Notes: generated from the letters alone by a model not told the origin. A stretch of DNA of 43,102 bases from CAZVRZ01 sp964629965 (GCA_964629965.1 CAZVRZ010000027.1:1-43102); one strand, 5' to 3'. Positions 24,911-33,759 are shown, counted from the stretch's first letter. A program made the numbers and translations.

Positions 24911-24916
24911 ATTATA
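24911..24916 (-). promoter_or_regulatory. Putative -10 (TATAAT) of dnaN
   Basis: Perfect TATAAT on the minus strand (24916-24911), 22 nt before the dnaN ATG. A weak -35-like TTTACG lies 19 nt upstream. Confidence 0.4.
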
Positions 24917-24945
24917 TCGAGTATACAACGAGTGGCGTAAATTCG

Positions 24946-25179
24946 CTAGTGTTCCAGTCCTAAATCAATATCATCCCAAGACAGCCGCCTCAGCCGGCCA
25001 GGGCAATACAGCAGCACCAGGAAAGGCCCCACAAATGGGAGCAGCACCGCCAGCAATCCCCACCCTAAATAAGCCGGCGCCGTCAACCTGCGCTGCCGCA
25101 AAAAGAATACGGCTAGCAGCGCCATGCCAACCATACAACTGACAATCAGCAGGCGCATCGCTTGTGGAGAAAGTATCAT
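24946..25179 (-). CDS. Small two-span membrane protein, PLDc_N-like
   Basis: 77 aa, two hydrophobic segments (about 8-27 and 38-58) separated by a basic loop LRQRRLT. The second span, WGLLAVLLPFVGPFLVLLYCPG, resembles the phospholipase-D-nuclease N-terminal (PLDc_N) domain, which occurs alone in many small bacterial proteins of unknown role. The ATG at 25179 has no strong Shine-Dalgarno; a TAGAAT lies 8 nt upstream. An overlapping 81-aa frame (to 25216) was considered less likely because it lacks membrane or family features. Confidence 0.5.
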   Translation of the reverse strand: MILSPQAMRLLIVSCMVGMALLAVFFLRQRRLTAPAYLGWGLLAVLLPFVGPFLVLLYCPGRLRRLSWDDIDLGLEH

Positions 25180-25230
25180 TCATCATTATTCTACAAGATT
25201 TTATACTAGAACGCAAGTTCTAAACAAGAA

Positions 25231-25268
25231 AAAGAATAAAATAAAGCCCGGCCAAGTTCAGCCGGGCT
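25231..25268 (-). terminator. Rho-independent terminator of gdhA
   Basis: Minus strand stem AGCCCGGC (25268-25261), 8-nt loop, GCCGGGCT (25252-25245), followed by TTATTTTATTC. Perfect 8-bp G/C stem, 31 nt after the gdhA stop. Confidence 0.85.
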
Positions 25269-25299
25269 GCGAACATGTAAACTCTGAAAACAGAAAGAG

Positions 25300-26586
25300 C
25301 TAAATCCAGCCGCGCAGCTCCATGGACTTGACCACTCTACCAATAGCCACCATGTAGGCTGCATCGCGCATATATACGCCTTCGCCTTCAGCTAATTCCA
25401 ACACGCTGTTAAAAGCCTGGGTCATCTTCGTATCCAGGCGCTCTAATACTTCCTTCTGCGTCCAATAGAAATTCATATCATTTTGCACGCTCTCAAAATA
25501 GGAAGTAGTGACACCACCAGCGTTGCATAGGAAGTCGGGAATATTGAATATTCCCCGGTTCTTAAACTCCGCATCTGCTTCGGGGGTAGTGGGGCCGTTT
25601 GCGCCTTCTGCAACAACACGCACCCGGTCACTAATGCGTTTCACCGTCTCACCATTGATCTGTCCTTCTAAAGCCGCCGGGATCAAGATATCCACATCCC
25701 TTGCAATCCAGGCATCGCCATCTTCAAGCACATATCCGGCCGCGCGTGCCTTATCCTTGTCAATCGTTCCATATTGATCCGTCAGGGACTGCAGGAAGCG
25801 AGGATCAACGCCATTCGGATGGATGTAGGTATAGGCAACCCGATCGGCACGATCCCAACATGACACACAATCAACTTTTCCACCCAATAATTCAACAAAC
25901 CCAATCGCGGCATATTGGGCAACATTGCCGAAGCCCTGCAGCGCTACCACTGATTTCTTGGGATCGATCTTGAGATGATTCAGCGCTTCGCGCAGGGTAT
26001 AGATCACGCCATATCCGGTAGCTTCTTTGCGGCCTAAGGAGCCGCCGCCGCCGACCGGCTTGCCAGTGATCACCCCAGGGGTATATTCGCCAACAAGTTT
26101 TGAGTACTCATCCATCATCCAGCCCATCATTTGAGGGGAAGTGCCCACATCGGGAGCCGGAACATCCTGGCGAGGGCCAATGTTGCGCCACATTTGATCC
26201 ACCCAGCCGCGGCACAGGCGTTCTTTCTCGTAAATGGATAACGAAGCCGAGTCAACCGGCACGCCTCCTTTGCTTCCGCCCAGGGGAATATCGGCAACAG
26301 ATGTTTTCCATGTCATCCACATTGCCAGAGCGCGCACAGTATCCACCGTTTCAGATGGATGGAAGCGAATGCCACCCTTGGCAGGGCCGCGCGCATCACA
26401 ATGTTGGACGCGATAGCCGGTGAAAACCCGGATTGCCCCGTCATCCATCCGCACGGGAATGGTAAACTTAAATTCGCGCGTCGGCCACCGTAACATTTCG
26501 GCAACCTGAGGATCCAGGCTCAACATACGAGCTACTGCGTCAAACTGTTGCTGCGCCATCTGAAAAGCATTAATCGGTTCTGTCAT
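25300..26586 (-). CDS. gdhA: Glutamate dehydrogenase (Glu/Leu/Phe/Val dehydrogenase family)
   Basis: 428 aa. Reversible NAD(P)-dependent deamination of glutamate to 2-oxoglutarate and ammonia. The N-terminal substrate domain has GPAKGGIRFHP and the catalytic-lysine motif PLGGSKGGV; the Rossmann domain has VALQGFGNVAQYAA near 213 and EGANGPTT with FLCNAGGVT. Coenzyme preference is not assigned. The start is set at ATG 26586 (MTEPIN), not the earlier in-frame codon at 26604, because TAGGAG lies 8 nt upstream of 26586. A strong terminator follows, so it is a single-gene unit with a 130-nt leader and a probable operator at its promoter. Confidence 0.94.
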   Translation of the reverse strand: MTEPINAFQMAQQQFDAVARMLSLDPQVAEMLRWPTREFKFTIPVRMDDGAIRVFTGYRVQHCDARGPAKGGIRFHPSETVDTVRALAMWMTWKTSVADIPLGGSKGGVPVDSASLSIYEKERLCRGWVDQMWRNIGPRQDVPAPDVGTSPQMMGWMMDEYSKLVGEYTPGVITGKPVGGGGSLGRKEATGYGVIYTLREALNHLKIDPKKSVVALQGFGNVAQYAAIGFVELLGGKVDCVSCWDRADRVAYTYIHPNGVDPRFLQSLTDQYGTIDKDKARAAGYVLEDGDAWIARDVDILIPAALEGQINGETVKRISDRVRVVAEGANGPTTPEADAEFKNRGIFNIPDFLCNAGGVTTSYFESVQNDMNFYWTQKEVLERLDTKMTQAFNSVLELAEGEGVYMRDAAYMVAIGRVVKSMELRGWI

Positions 26587-26728
26587 TCTTTTCACTCCTA
26601 TCACATGACTTGGTGATTAAAAGATAAACGGACATCCCGGTATGGTGCCCGCTTTTAAGAAGGATTTGTGATAACGGAAGATCATAGCAAGATGTCTATC
26701 CGAGCCGTCATTACTTTCCTACATTCTT

Positions 26729-26757
26729 AGCATAGCTCTTGTCAGACATTTCGTCAA
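26729..26757 (-). promoter_or_regulatory. gdhA promoter
   Basis: Minus strand -35 TTGACG (26757-26752), exact 17-nt spacer, -10 TATGCT (26734-26729). Expected 5' leader about 135 nt. The -35 lies within the inverted repeat at 26750-26765. Confidence 0.55.
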
Positions 26758-26781
26758 GTGACGAATGCCATATCTTCGTCA
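26750..26781. promoter_or_regulatory. Probable operator at the gdhA promoter (inverted repeat plus extra half-site)
   Basis: TTCGTCA (26750-26756), AG, TGACGAA (26759-26765): a perfect 7-bp inverted repeat. A third TTCGTCA lies at 26775-26781, exactly 25 bases after the first. The repeat covers the gdhA -35, so a bound protein would block or reshape initiation. The regulator is not identified. Confidence 0.5.
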
Positions 26782-26798
26782 TGCAATTCTATTCACAT

Positions 26799-28274
26799 TC
26801 ATCCCGCTTGCACACGCCGCAAAGCAGCCAACTGCTTGTCCAACTCATCCTGCAGCACCTGGGGATTGGCCTGCCCCCTGGCAGAGCGCATGACCTGGCC
26901 AAACAGCCAGCGCGAGAGGCTGTCCTTGCCTTTCAAATAGGCCGCCACCTGATCTGGATTCTCTGCCAGCACTTTCTGAACGAAACCTGCGATCAGGTTC
27001 CCATCAGAAATTTGGCGTAAACCTCTGGCTGCAATGATCGCTTCAGCGCTTTGACCGGTTTCGAACATCGCAGACAACACTGTTTTGGCTGTATTATTAT
27101 TGATCTCTCCGGTTGCAACCGTCTGCAATAATGCCGCCAGGGCTTCAGGCGTCACGGGTGATTCATCAATATCCCGACCAGACTGGTTGAGCAAACCGAA
27201 CAACTCGCCGGTCACCCAATTGGCAGCTGTTTTAGGAGAAATGCTCTGGCAAGATGCCGTCAAGCGCTCATAGTAATTTGCAGCAGCTTGTTCTGCCGCC
27301 AATACGCCGGCGTCGTAGGGACTCAACTCGTATTGTTTCTCAAAGCGACTTTGTTTAGCCGCCGGTAACTCTGGCAAACTATTGCGAATTTGGTCCACCC
27401 AGGTTGCTTCCAAAACCAGGGGCGGAAGATCAGGTTCGGGAAAGTAGCGATAATCTTCTTCGCCTTCTTTCACACGTTGGGTAAAAGTGACTTCTCTATC
27501 CACATCCCAGCCAAGCGTCTCTTGCCGCACGGATCCACCTTGCCGGATCAACTCGCTCTGGCGTTGGATCTCATAATCCACCGCCCTTTCTAAAGCCTTG
27601 AAACTATTCAAGTTCTTGATTTCTACCCGAGTTCCTAATTGAGCGGCACCCTTCGGGCGCACGGAAACGTTTGGCTCGATACGCATCACGCCTTTTTGCA
27701 TATCCCCTGAATTTACGCCCAGGTAACGCAGGAGAGAACGCAGCGCCATCGCATAGGCCCTGACTTCCTCAGCAGTATGCAAGTCGGGTTCCGATACAAT
27801 TTCTAATAGCGACACTCCCGCGCGATTCAGATCCACCAGCGAATAAGGCTTCTCCTGGTTGACATGGGTCAGCTTGCCAGTGTCTTCTTCCATGTGCACG
27901 CGGCGGATTCGGATGGTCCTCTCACCTTGAGTGGTATGTATTGCCAGTTTTCCGTGCCGCGCCAGCGGCTGTTCATACTGGGAGATCTGGTAGCCTTTGG
28001 GCAGGTCCGGATAGAAATAATTTTTGCGCGCAAAAATACTGGTCAACGCCACTTCACAATCCAAAGCCAGGGCAACTCTTAAAGCATATTCCACTGCGCG
28101 TTGGTTGACCACCGGCAAAACCCCCGGCATTCCCGCGCATACCGGGCACACGGCAGTATTTGGCTTCGCCTGGGTAACATCAACCACCTGGCAGGAGCAA
28201 AACATCTTCGACCGGGTTTCCAGTTCAGCATGTACTTCCAATCCAATGACTGCTTCGAATTCCATAGTTGTCAT
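26799..28274 (-). CDS. gatB: Aspartyl/glutamyl-tRNA amidotransferase subunit B
   Basis: 491 aa. Kinase/transamidase subunit of GatCAB: phosphorylates the Glu or Asp on the misacylated tRNA and replaces it with ammonia from GatA. Start MEFEAVIGLEVHAEL is canonical; a zinc site is formed by CSC near 27-29 and CPVC near 44. GYQISQYEQPL, EEDTGK and SLVDLNRAGVSLLEIVSEPD are classic. The C-terminal YqeY-like helical tail is complete. Start is 28274 or Met4 at 28265; the second has AGGGA 9 nt upstream. It follows an aminotransferase gene by 12 nt. Confidence 0.95.
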   Translation of the reverse strand: MTTMEFEAVIGLEVHAELETRSKMFCSCQVVDVTQAKPNTAVCPVCAGMPGVLPVVNQRAVEYALRVALALDCEVALTSIFARKNYFYPDLPKGYQISQYEQPLARHGKLAIHTTQGERTIRIRRVHMEEDTGKLTHVNQEKPYSLVDLNRAGVSLLEIVSEPDLHTAEEVRAYAMALRSLLRYLGVNSGDMQKGVMRIEPNVSVRPKGAAQLGTRVEIKNLNSFKALERAVDYEIQRQSELIRQGGSVRQETLGWDVDREVTFTQRVKEGEEDYRYFPEPDLPPLVLEATWVDQIRNSLPELPAAKQSRFEKQYELSPYDAGVLAAEQAAANYYERLTASCQSISPKTAANWVTGELFGLLNQSGRDIDESPVTPEALAALLQTVATGEINNNTAKTVLSAMFETGQSAEAIIAARGLRQISDGNLIAGFVQKVLAENPDQVAAYLKGKDSLSRWLFGQVMRSARGQANPQVLQDELDKQLAALRRVQAG

Positions 28275-28286
28275 CCCTGCCCAATA

Positions 28287-29450
28287 TTAGCCGTAACGAT
28301 GCATGAAACGCTCGATGCGCCGGAGCGCCTCCTCGATCCGTTCGTAAGCTGTCGCGTACGAACAGCGCACAAAGTTTTCACCACCCGGGCCAAAAGAAGT
28401 ACCAGGCACCACCGCAACGCGCTCTTCTTCCAAGAGTTTCCTGGCAAAGGTTTCATCATCCATGCCAGAATTGCCAATGTGCGGAAAGGCATAAAAAGCC
28501 CCATGCGGTTCAAAGGTTGGCAATCCCAACTCATTCAAACCACTGACGATCAGTTTTCGGCGGCGGTCATATTCGCTGCGCATCTCAGCCACGTATTCAT
28601 CCCCATTCTTCAGCGCTTCAAGCGCGGCCAATTGAGAAATCGTCGGTGCAGACATGATCGTATATTGATGGATACGAACCAGGCCTTGAATGATCCCCTC
28701 AGGACCGGCAGCATATCCCGCACGCCACCCCGTCATGGCATAATTCTTTGAGAAACCTCCCAGGAGCACCGTACGTTTTTTCATGCCTGGCAAACCCGCA
28801 AAACAAACGTGCGAGCAGCCATATACCAGTTGATCGTATAGCTCGTCCGACACCACAACCAGGTCAAATTCTTCGGCAATTCGGGCAATTTCCAATAGAT
28901 TCTGGCGCGTGGCCACCGCGCCGGTGGGATTGTTCGGATATCCGATCAACAAAGCCTTCGTCCGAGGCGTGATAGCAGATCGAACTGCTTCGGGCTTGGG
29001 TAGAAAATTATCTTGCACATACGTGGGCAGTTCCACTACCACTCCCCCAGCCAGACTTACTTCTGCCTGGTAAGAAACAAAACAGGGCGTTGGTATGATC
29101 ACTTCATCGCCTGGGTCCAGCAAAGCAGTCATCGCCAGGTAAAGAGCCTCCGAAACGCCCACCGTCACAATGACTTCATTGACCGGGTCATACGTCACGT
29201 CATGCAATTTTGCCAGGTGATCGGCAATCGCCTGGCGCAATTCCAGCAGACCGGCATTCGAAGTATAGTGAGTCTCACCAGCTTGCAAAGAGCGGATCCC
29301 CGCCTGGATGATCGGTTCTGGCGTCACAAAATCAGGTTCTCCAATACCTAAAGAGATAACATCTTTCATCGTGGCAACAATATCAAAGAATTTACGAATT
29401 CCAGAGGGTCTTAGCCCAACGATATTACGTGCCAGGTAAGTTTCGCGCAT
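28287..29450 (-). CDS. Class I PLP aminotransferase (aspartate-aminotransferase-like)
   Basis: 387 aa fold-type I aminotransferase. Visible motifs: ISLGIGEPDFVTPEP near the N-terminus, THYTSNAGLLELR, YPNNPTGAV (Asn binding PLP O3'), SDELYDQLVY, PLP lysine in GGFSKNYAMTGWRAGY, and the C-terminal Arg in VRCSYATA that binds substrate carboxylate. Could act on aspartate, aromatic amino acids or alanine; substrate is not fixed by sequence. The start at 29450 has AAAGGAG 6 nt upstream. Probably co-transcribed with gatB (12 nt downstream) and the nucleotidyltransferase (26 nt upstream). Confidence 0.9.
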   Translation of the reverse strand: MRETYLARNIVGLRPSGIRKFFDIVATMKDVISLGIGEPDFVTPEPIIQAGIRSLQAGETHYTSNAGLLELRQAIADHLAKLHDVTYDPVNEVIVTVGVSEALYLAMTALLDPGDEVIIPTPCFVSYQAEVSLAGGVVVELPTYVQDNFLPKPEAVRSAITPRTKALLIGYPNNPTGAVATRQNLLEIARIAEEFDLVVVSDELYDQLVYGCSHVCFAGLPGMKKRTVLLGGFSKNYAMTGWRAGYAAGPEGIIQGLVRIHQYTIMSAPTISQLAALEALKNGDEYVAEMRSEYDRRRKLIVSGLNELGLPTFEPHGAFYAFPHIGNSGMDDETFARKLLEEERVAVVPGTSFGPGGENFVRCSYATAYERIEEALRRIERFMHRYG

Positions 29451-29476
29451 GCCTGCTCCTTTATTCCAATGATCGA

Positions 29477-30487
29477 TTACATCTTCAAAATAGAATTATC
29501 GCCCGCATTGATGATCTCTGGACGCCTGCTGATCTTCGTAAAACGCCCAATGATAGATTTTTCCATGATCACATCTTCTATAGAAGCACTGTCTTCTAAA
29601 ATCGAATCCCGGATAATACTACCCACCACCGAGCAGCCCGCCCCGATGGCGGCATAAGGGCCAATGACAGAACGTTCTATCTTGGCGCTTGGATGGATGA
29701 AAACAGGCGGTACAACTACAAAATCGGCATCACTCCGCCCATATCCGCCAGATTGTTGGGCTTTAAGTAGATACCGGTTGGTTTTCAGGATGGCTTCTGG
29801 AGTACCTGCATCTAGCCAGGTATCTACTTTTTCTATTCGCATCTTCAAGCCTTTTTCCAACATCAGGTTGATCGCATCTGCCAGGAAAAATTCACCTTTG
29901 AGCTGAATGTTAAGACGCATCTGTTCTTCAATAGCAGCAATTAAATCTTCGGAACGCTTGAAATAGTAACAACCTACTACCGCCAGGTTGTTATCTATCT
30001 CTTTTGGCTTTTCTACCAGGCGGCGCACATAACCATCTTCACCGGCAATTGCCACTCCAAACCGGCGGGGATCGGGCACTGATTTCACCCAGGCAACCGC
30101 GTCGGCGCTCTCATTCTGAAGAAAGTGCAGATCTGTTTCGATCAATGTATCCGCGAAGATCATTAACATAGGTCCCGATAGATATTCCTGCGCCAGGTGA
30201 ATAGCATGGGATTGACCACGTGGATTTTCCTGGACAACATAGTGCGCCGGAAGCTCGGGGTAATGCTCTTCCATATAGGCTTCGATTTGTTCACCCAGAT
30301 AGCCAACAATGTTGATCAGCTCGATATGGTCGGGGTCAGGCACCGTGCGCAGCATATCCAGCACATGCCCCAACACAGCTTTACCTGCCACGCTGATCAA
30401 TTGCTTGGGTTTGCTCCAGGTTTGTGGGCGTAAGCGAGTGCCCAAACCAGCCATAGGAATCACTATTTTTAAAGTATTCTCAGCCAA
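29477..30487 (-). CDS. Sugar-1-phosphate nucleotidyltransferase with hexapeptide-repeat C-terminus
   Basis: 336 aa. N-terminal Rossmann-type domain (about 1-240) with the signature MAGLGTRLRPQTWSKPKQL (G-x-G-T-R-x-R-P), EKP near 160 and DTWLDAGTPEA, as in glucose-1-phosphate thymidylyl- or uridylyltransferases. The C-terminal about 90 residues form a left-handed beta-helix of hexapeptide repeats (SAKIERSVIGPYAAIGAGCSV). It makes NDP-sugars for glycan synthesis; the exact sugar is unknown. The start is TTG 30487, preceded by a perfect AGGAGG 5 nt away, so the non-ATG start is well supported. A consensus TATAAT lies at 30522-30517. Confidence 0.88.
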   Translation of the reverse strand: MAENTLKIVIPMAGLGTRLRPQTWSKPKQLISVAGKAVLGHVLDMLRTVPDPDHIELINIVGYLGEQIEAYMEEHYPELPAHYVVQENPRGQSHAIHLAQEYLSGPMLMIFADTLIETDLHFLQNESADAVAWVKSVPDPRRFGVAIAGEDGYVRRLVEKPKEIDNNLAVVGCYYFKRSEDLIAAIEEQMRLNIQLKGEFFLADAINLMLEKGLKMRIEKVDTWLDAGTPEAILKTNRYLLKAQQSGGYGRSDADFVVVPPVFIHPSAKIERSVIGPYAAIGAGCSVVGSIIRDSILEDSASIEDVIMEKSIIGRFTKISRRPEIINAGDNSILKM

Positions 30488-30516
30488 GGGAACCTCCTGA
30501 TGGGTTTATCAAGTCT

Positions 30517-30522
30517 ATTATA
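30517..30522 (-). promoter_or_regulatory. -10 (TATAAT) of the nucleotidyltransferase operon
   Basis: Consensus TATAAT on the minus strand (30522-30517), 30 nt upstream of the TTG start. The gene upstream ends in a strong terminator, so this is probably the first promoter of the nucleotidyltransferase-aminotransferase-gatB unit. Confidence 0.45.
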
Positions 30523-30570
30523 CTCTTGGAACCATCGAAACAAATCTTTTCCTCCCTTGAAATCAGGCGC

Positions 30571-30613
30571 AAAAATGCGAGCACTCGGGTGAGGGGGGCA
30601 CCCGAGCGCTCGC
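30571..30613 (-). terminator. Strong terminator downstream of the GT-C-like gene
   Basis: Minus strand: GCGAGC, mismatch, CTCGGGTG, 7-nt C-rich loop, CACCCGAG, mismatch, GCTCGC, then ATTTTT. In all 14 pairs around a single mismatch. Confidence 0.8.
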
Positions 30614-30704
30614 AAACTTATAATAACATATTCCATTGATTTGTCAAGAATTTGAGCTGAATTTTAATGATCTTCTCAGAAAATCCAGAGCATTGGCGCC
30701 TGAC
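30614..30704. other. AT-rich 3' untranslated segment
   Basis: 91 nt between the GT-C-like gene stop and its terminator, AT-rich with no ORF, promoter or repeat I can support, apart from an 8-bp inverted repeat TCAGGCGC/GCGCCTGA (30563-30570 and 30696-30703). Confidence 0.4.
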
Positions 30705-32438
30705 TCAGTGTCCGACGCCAAACAAGAAAGGATAAAACAAGCCGGCTGGGAATTGTTGCTCCGTATCTTGCCACTGTTTTAGGGTCAACGCCTGCCCTTC
30801 CATCTCCAACGGCTGCGTACGCCGGACAAATTGGCCTCCTGTCGTTTCGATCCAGATAACCTGGGTACTTGGCACATCCAAATATTCAGAAGGACTTATA
30901 AACGAGGTGCTAGAATCCAGGCGGAAGAGGCCGTCTCCAGCCGCCAGGTAATCCTGCCAGCCCGGTTCTAATAGATAAGCACGCGGGGCGCGCTTCCAAC
31001 TACCAGGAAATTGGAAAATCTCTGGCAGCAAACGCGGCGTGGTCCAGGAATTTGCTCCGATCTGGAGCGGCTTCAAGACGCCATCCGGCTCAACAATGAT
31101 CACAGTGCCATCGGTCATATCTGGGGCAAGCGGCAGCACCTTCGCCCAAAAATCTTGCTGCGCCTGCCAGGCCAGGCGATAATCACGTTGCACCACAAAA
31201 CCATAACCCACCAACAAAGCCAGTAGCATGGCTAAAGGCAGCAAAGCCCACCATTTTTTCCCGTAAGCCCGAGCAAGGCATAAAACTGCCAGGGTCACGC
31301 AGCCGGTAAGCAGAGCCGCACCTGCTACCGCGGCAAAATGGACGCGAGTATCGCGCCCGCTGATTGCGTAGGCGCGTACGGTAAAGGTCAACGGATAAGC
31401 CAACAACAGCATTGCCAACCCGGCCAACGCCAGCCGCCCCAACCGGCGCACATCCGAATTCGTACGTGCATCTTCGAGCAAATGAGAAAAGAAAGAACGT
31501 TTTTCATCATTACGGGGCAAAACATCGTAATTTTCTCTCGCCAGCAAAATCACCAAAACCGGCAATGCTGCTGCACTTGCGATGGCGACTTCAACATTCA
31601 TCGCTTGCAGCGCTTGCACCGGCCGGTATAGATAGGTTCCCAGGCTCACCATCGGCCCCTGGATCATATGCAATAGAGGCGTAAGCAATATCTGCGGGAA
31701 GCCCAGGTCGGTGACGCGTTCCTCACCAACCACAATACTGCGGAAGAGGGCCACCGCCACCAGTAATGCACCTAGAATGCAGCCGTGCATCAACAGCTCT
31801 TTCAACCGGCCGCGCTCCCAAGGCTTCAGCAAAGGGGCAGCCAGGAACAACAAATAAGGACTCTCGTAGCTGAATAAAATGATTCCTACCAGCAGGTAGG
31901 GCACAATACGCTTATAAGAAAATGCTTCGCCGGCAGAAAGATAGAGGTGCAAAGATAGAAACAAAAGCGTCAAGGAAGGGTGCAGACCTAGCGAGTGGGT
32001 AAGAAAAGCCTGGGTAGTATCCGCAGAGAACAGGCAGTAGAATAAGCCTGCCAACAAGGCCAACGCCGGGCCGCCGGTACGCCTGACCAACGTATAGAAC
32101 AACAGCACGTTGAGCGCCGTCACGCTATAACCGATCCAATAAGCACCGGGAAGGCCGCCTATACTCCAGCCCAAGCGTGATAGCAAATAGATCAAGCTGT
32201 CGGATAAAGGCCGGGCGTGTCCATAAAGGCGAACAATATAATTGGCAACGTAGCGCAGCAGTTCGGGAATGGACAAGGTCACTGCTCGCGGCACGATCGT
32301 CCAATCATCCTCATATAACCCGAACTGAGCGTTATGCCAGTAACGCGCCACCCATAGGATCAGCAGCAAAATTGCCGGAACCAGGAGCTTACTTTGCAGG
32401 CAGGCATTTAACCATTTGTGGTGAACAGTGGATTTCAT
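30705..32438 (-). CDS. Polytopic membrane protein, GT-C glycosyltransferase-like
   Basis: About 577 aa from ATG 32438. An alternative TTG at 32483 would overlap the upstream gene by 28 nt; neither has a Shine-Dalgarno, and I chose the ATG that follows the upstream stop. About ten hydrophobic helices cover roughly residues 20-430; the C-terminal about 140 residues are soluble. The first loop contains FGLYEDDW, the acidic motif in the first extracytoplasmic loop of GT-C enzymes, which use polyprenyl-phosphate sugars. This supports a glycosyltransferase but no specific family is recognised. It follows a GTPase-like zinc-ribbon gene with a 17-nt gap, so the two are probably co-transcribed. Confidence 0.7.
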   Translation of the reverse strand: MKSTVHHKWLNACLQSKLLVPAILLLILWVARYWHNAQFGLYEDDWTIVPRAVTLSIPELLRYVANYIVRLYGHARPLSDSLIYLLSRLGWSIGGLPGAYWIGYSVTALNVLLFYTLVRRTGGPALALLAGLFYCLFSADTTQAFLTHSLGLHPSLTLLFLSLHLYLSAGEAFSYKRIVPYLLVGIILFSYESPYLLFLAAPLLKPWERGRLKELLMHGCILGALLVAVALFRSIVVGEERVTDLGFPQILLTPLLHMIQGPMVSLGTYLYRPVQALQAMNVEVAIASAAALPVLVILLARENYDVLPRNDEKRSFFSHLLEDARTNSDVRRLGRLALAGLAMLLLAYPLTFTVRAYAISGRDTRVHFAAVAGAALLTGCVTLAVLCLARAYGKKWWALLPLAMLLALLVGYGFVVQRDYRLAWQAQQDFWAKVLPLAPDMTDGTVIIVEPDGVLKPLQIGANSWTTPRLLPEIFQFPGSWKRAPRAYLLEPGWQDYLAAGDGLFRLDSSTSFISPSEYLDVPSTQVIWIETTGGQFVRRTQPLEMEGQALTLKQWQDTEQQFPAGLFYPFLFGVGH

Positions 32439-32455
32439 AAGATGATCGTGAGAAC

Positions 32456-33592
32456 TCAAAATTCTTTCCCGCAATACTGGCAAAATTTAGCATCTACCGC
32501 ACTCAGATTACCACAGGCTGCGCACGTTTTCCCTTCTGTTCCGGCAGGCAAAGAAGGTGCAGCGGCTAGTTTCTTTTTCTTCTTCTCCTTTGCTTTGCCT
32601 TTTCCCAGGCGTGGCAGGCGTTCGGCCAATTTTTGCGCGTTCAACTTGCCGCGAGTCAGCGCCTGCCCATATAAAGCTGCCACCTGCTGGCGGGTTAAAT
32701 GCTTGCCCGTGAGATACCACCGCAAGACCGTATGGCCGACCACATACGTACCGGCATAAGACACGGCGACTTTTGGAATGATCCCCCATACCGGGATCAA
32801 ACCCACCAACTGGCGTGCGAACTGCCTCCAAAGAAAACCGCTGCCAATAACACTACCAAATTCCGCCACATAATCCTGCCAGTGTGTCGAGAAACCCAAT
32901 AATAGACCCAGGCGGTACACCAAGAAAGCCTGGGCTTTCGTCAGGATGAGCATATCGGTAATATTTATGGGGACAGCCAACACGGGCACCGTCTCAGCCA
33001 GCGAAGTACTGAAAGCATAAGCCCCATTGGCAAAACAGGCATCGTTGATCAAGCGATTCGCAATCGTCGAGCGGAACAGCGGAAACAATCTTCCCAACGC
33101 CAGGTGAAGACCCGGAAGCATATCCAGAACAACCGGCGCAAATCGATTCACCAAAAAGCGTTTATCCTGCACCGATCCAAGCAAAACCTTCGCCCCCTCC
33201 CAATACGGCACAGGCTGCATGGACTGCTCACCGGCAGGCTCTTCCCGCAGGTTGTAGATCACGATCAACTTTTTCCCGGCATCTACCCAACGCTGGCAAA
33301 GATCCCGCTCCGCAGGGTGATCTGGCAAACTGGCATCTAACAGCATCACCACCAGGCCCTCAGGCGGTTGTTCACCCACCGATTGGGTATCCAACGCGGG
33401 CAAGGTCGATTCTTGATAAACGTCTGCCCGATCTGGATCGTGACGCATGCCGGCTGCCAGGGTATGCCGTCCCGAACCTGGAGCGCCGACCAGGGTAATT
33501 TTGACATCGCGTTGTGCATCCAGCAGAATAGGCCGCAGCTCAAATTCTTTGATATTCTTCCAAATATTGGTCAGACTTCTCAGGTCAGCCAT
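32456..33592 (-). CDS. GTPase-like protein with DUF697-like region and C-terminal zinc ribbon
   Basis: 378 aa. Residues 31-155 resemble a small GTPase domain: P-loop-like GAPGSGRHT at 36-44 (the usual GxxxxGKS/T is altered, K replaced by R and the following residue by H), a V-V-M-L-L-D strand near 83, and I-V-I-Y-N-L in place of the NKxD motif. A DUF697-like hydrophobic helical region (about 200-300) follows, then a Lys-rich stretch, then a zinc ribbon with C357, C360, C371 and C374. GTP binding is doubtful because the NKxD and lysine are missing. DUF697 proteins associate with the membrane. Function unknown. It precedes the GT-C-like gene. Confidence 0.65.
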   Translation of the reverse strand: MADLRSLTNIWKNIKEFELRPILLDAQRDVKITLVGAPGSGRHTLAAGMRHDPDRADVYQESTLPALDTQSVGEQPPEGLVVMLLDASLPDHPAERDLCQRWVDAGKKLIVIYNLREEPAGEQSMQPVPYWEGAKVLLGSVQDKRFLVNRFAPVVLDMLPGLHLALGRLFPLFRSTIANRLINDACFANGAYAFSTSLAETVPVLAVPINITDMLILTKAQAFLVYRLGLLLGFSTHWQDYVAEFGSVIGSGFLWRQFARQLVGLIPVWGIIPKVAVSYAGTYVVGHTVLRWYLTGKHLTRQQVAALYGQALTRGKLNAQKLAERLPRLGKGKAKEKKKKKLAAAPSLPAGTEGKTCAACGNLSAVDAKFCQYCGKEF

Positions 33593-33628
33593 CGATTACC
33601 ACCTTTCTCACAGCTTTACATTAATACC

Positions 33629-33666
33629 TGGTATAGATTATACCTCCCTCATTAAAGTGGTAAAAT
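33629..33666. promoter_or_regulatory. Divergent promoters with palindrome between GTPase-like and propeller genes
   Basis: GGTATA, GAT, TATACC (33630-33644) is a perfect inverted repeat. On the minus strand it contains TATAAT (33642-33637), a -10 for the GTPase-like gene. On the plus strand TG (33658-33659), G, TAAAAT (33661-33666) is a candidate extended -10 for the propeller gene; the ATG at 33760 has AAGGAGAATAGT just upstream. Confidence 0.4.
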
Positions 33667-33759
33667 GCCCATATTGTTGTTCGCACAGATCCGGACAAAC
33701 CCGGCTTTTACGCTGCCGGGCAGATACCTGGAAAGCGATATCAGAATAAGGAGAATAGT

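Noticed and set aside
30563..30703. 8-bp inverted repeat TCAGGCGC/GCGCCTGA as ends of a mobile element
   Set aside because: Only 8 bp, no transposase and no target duplication; too weak to call.
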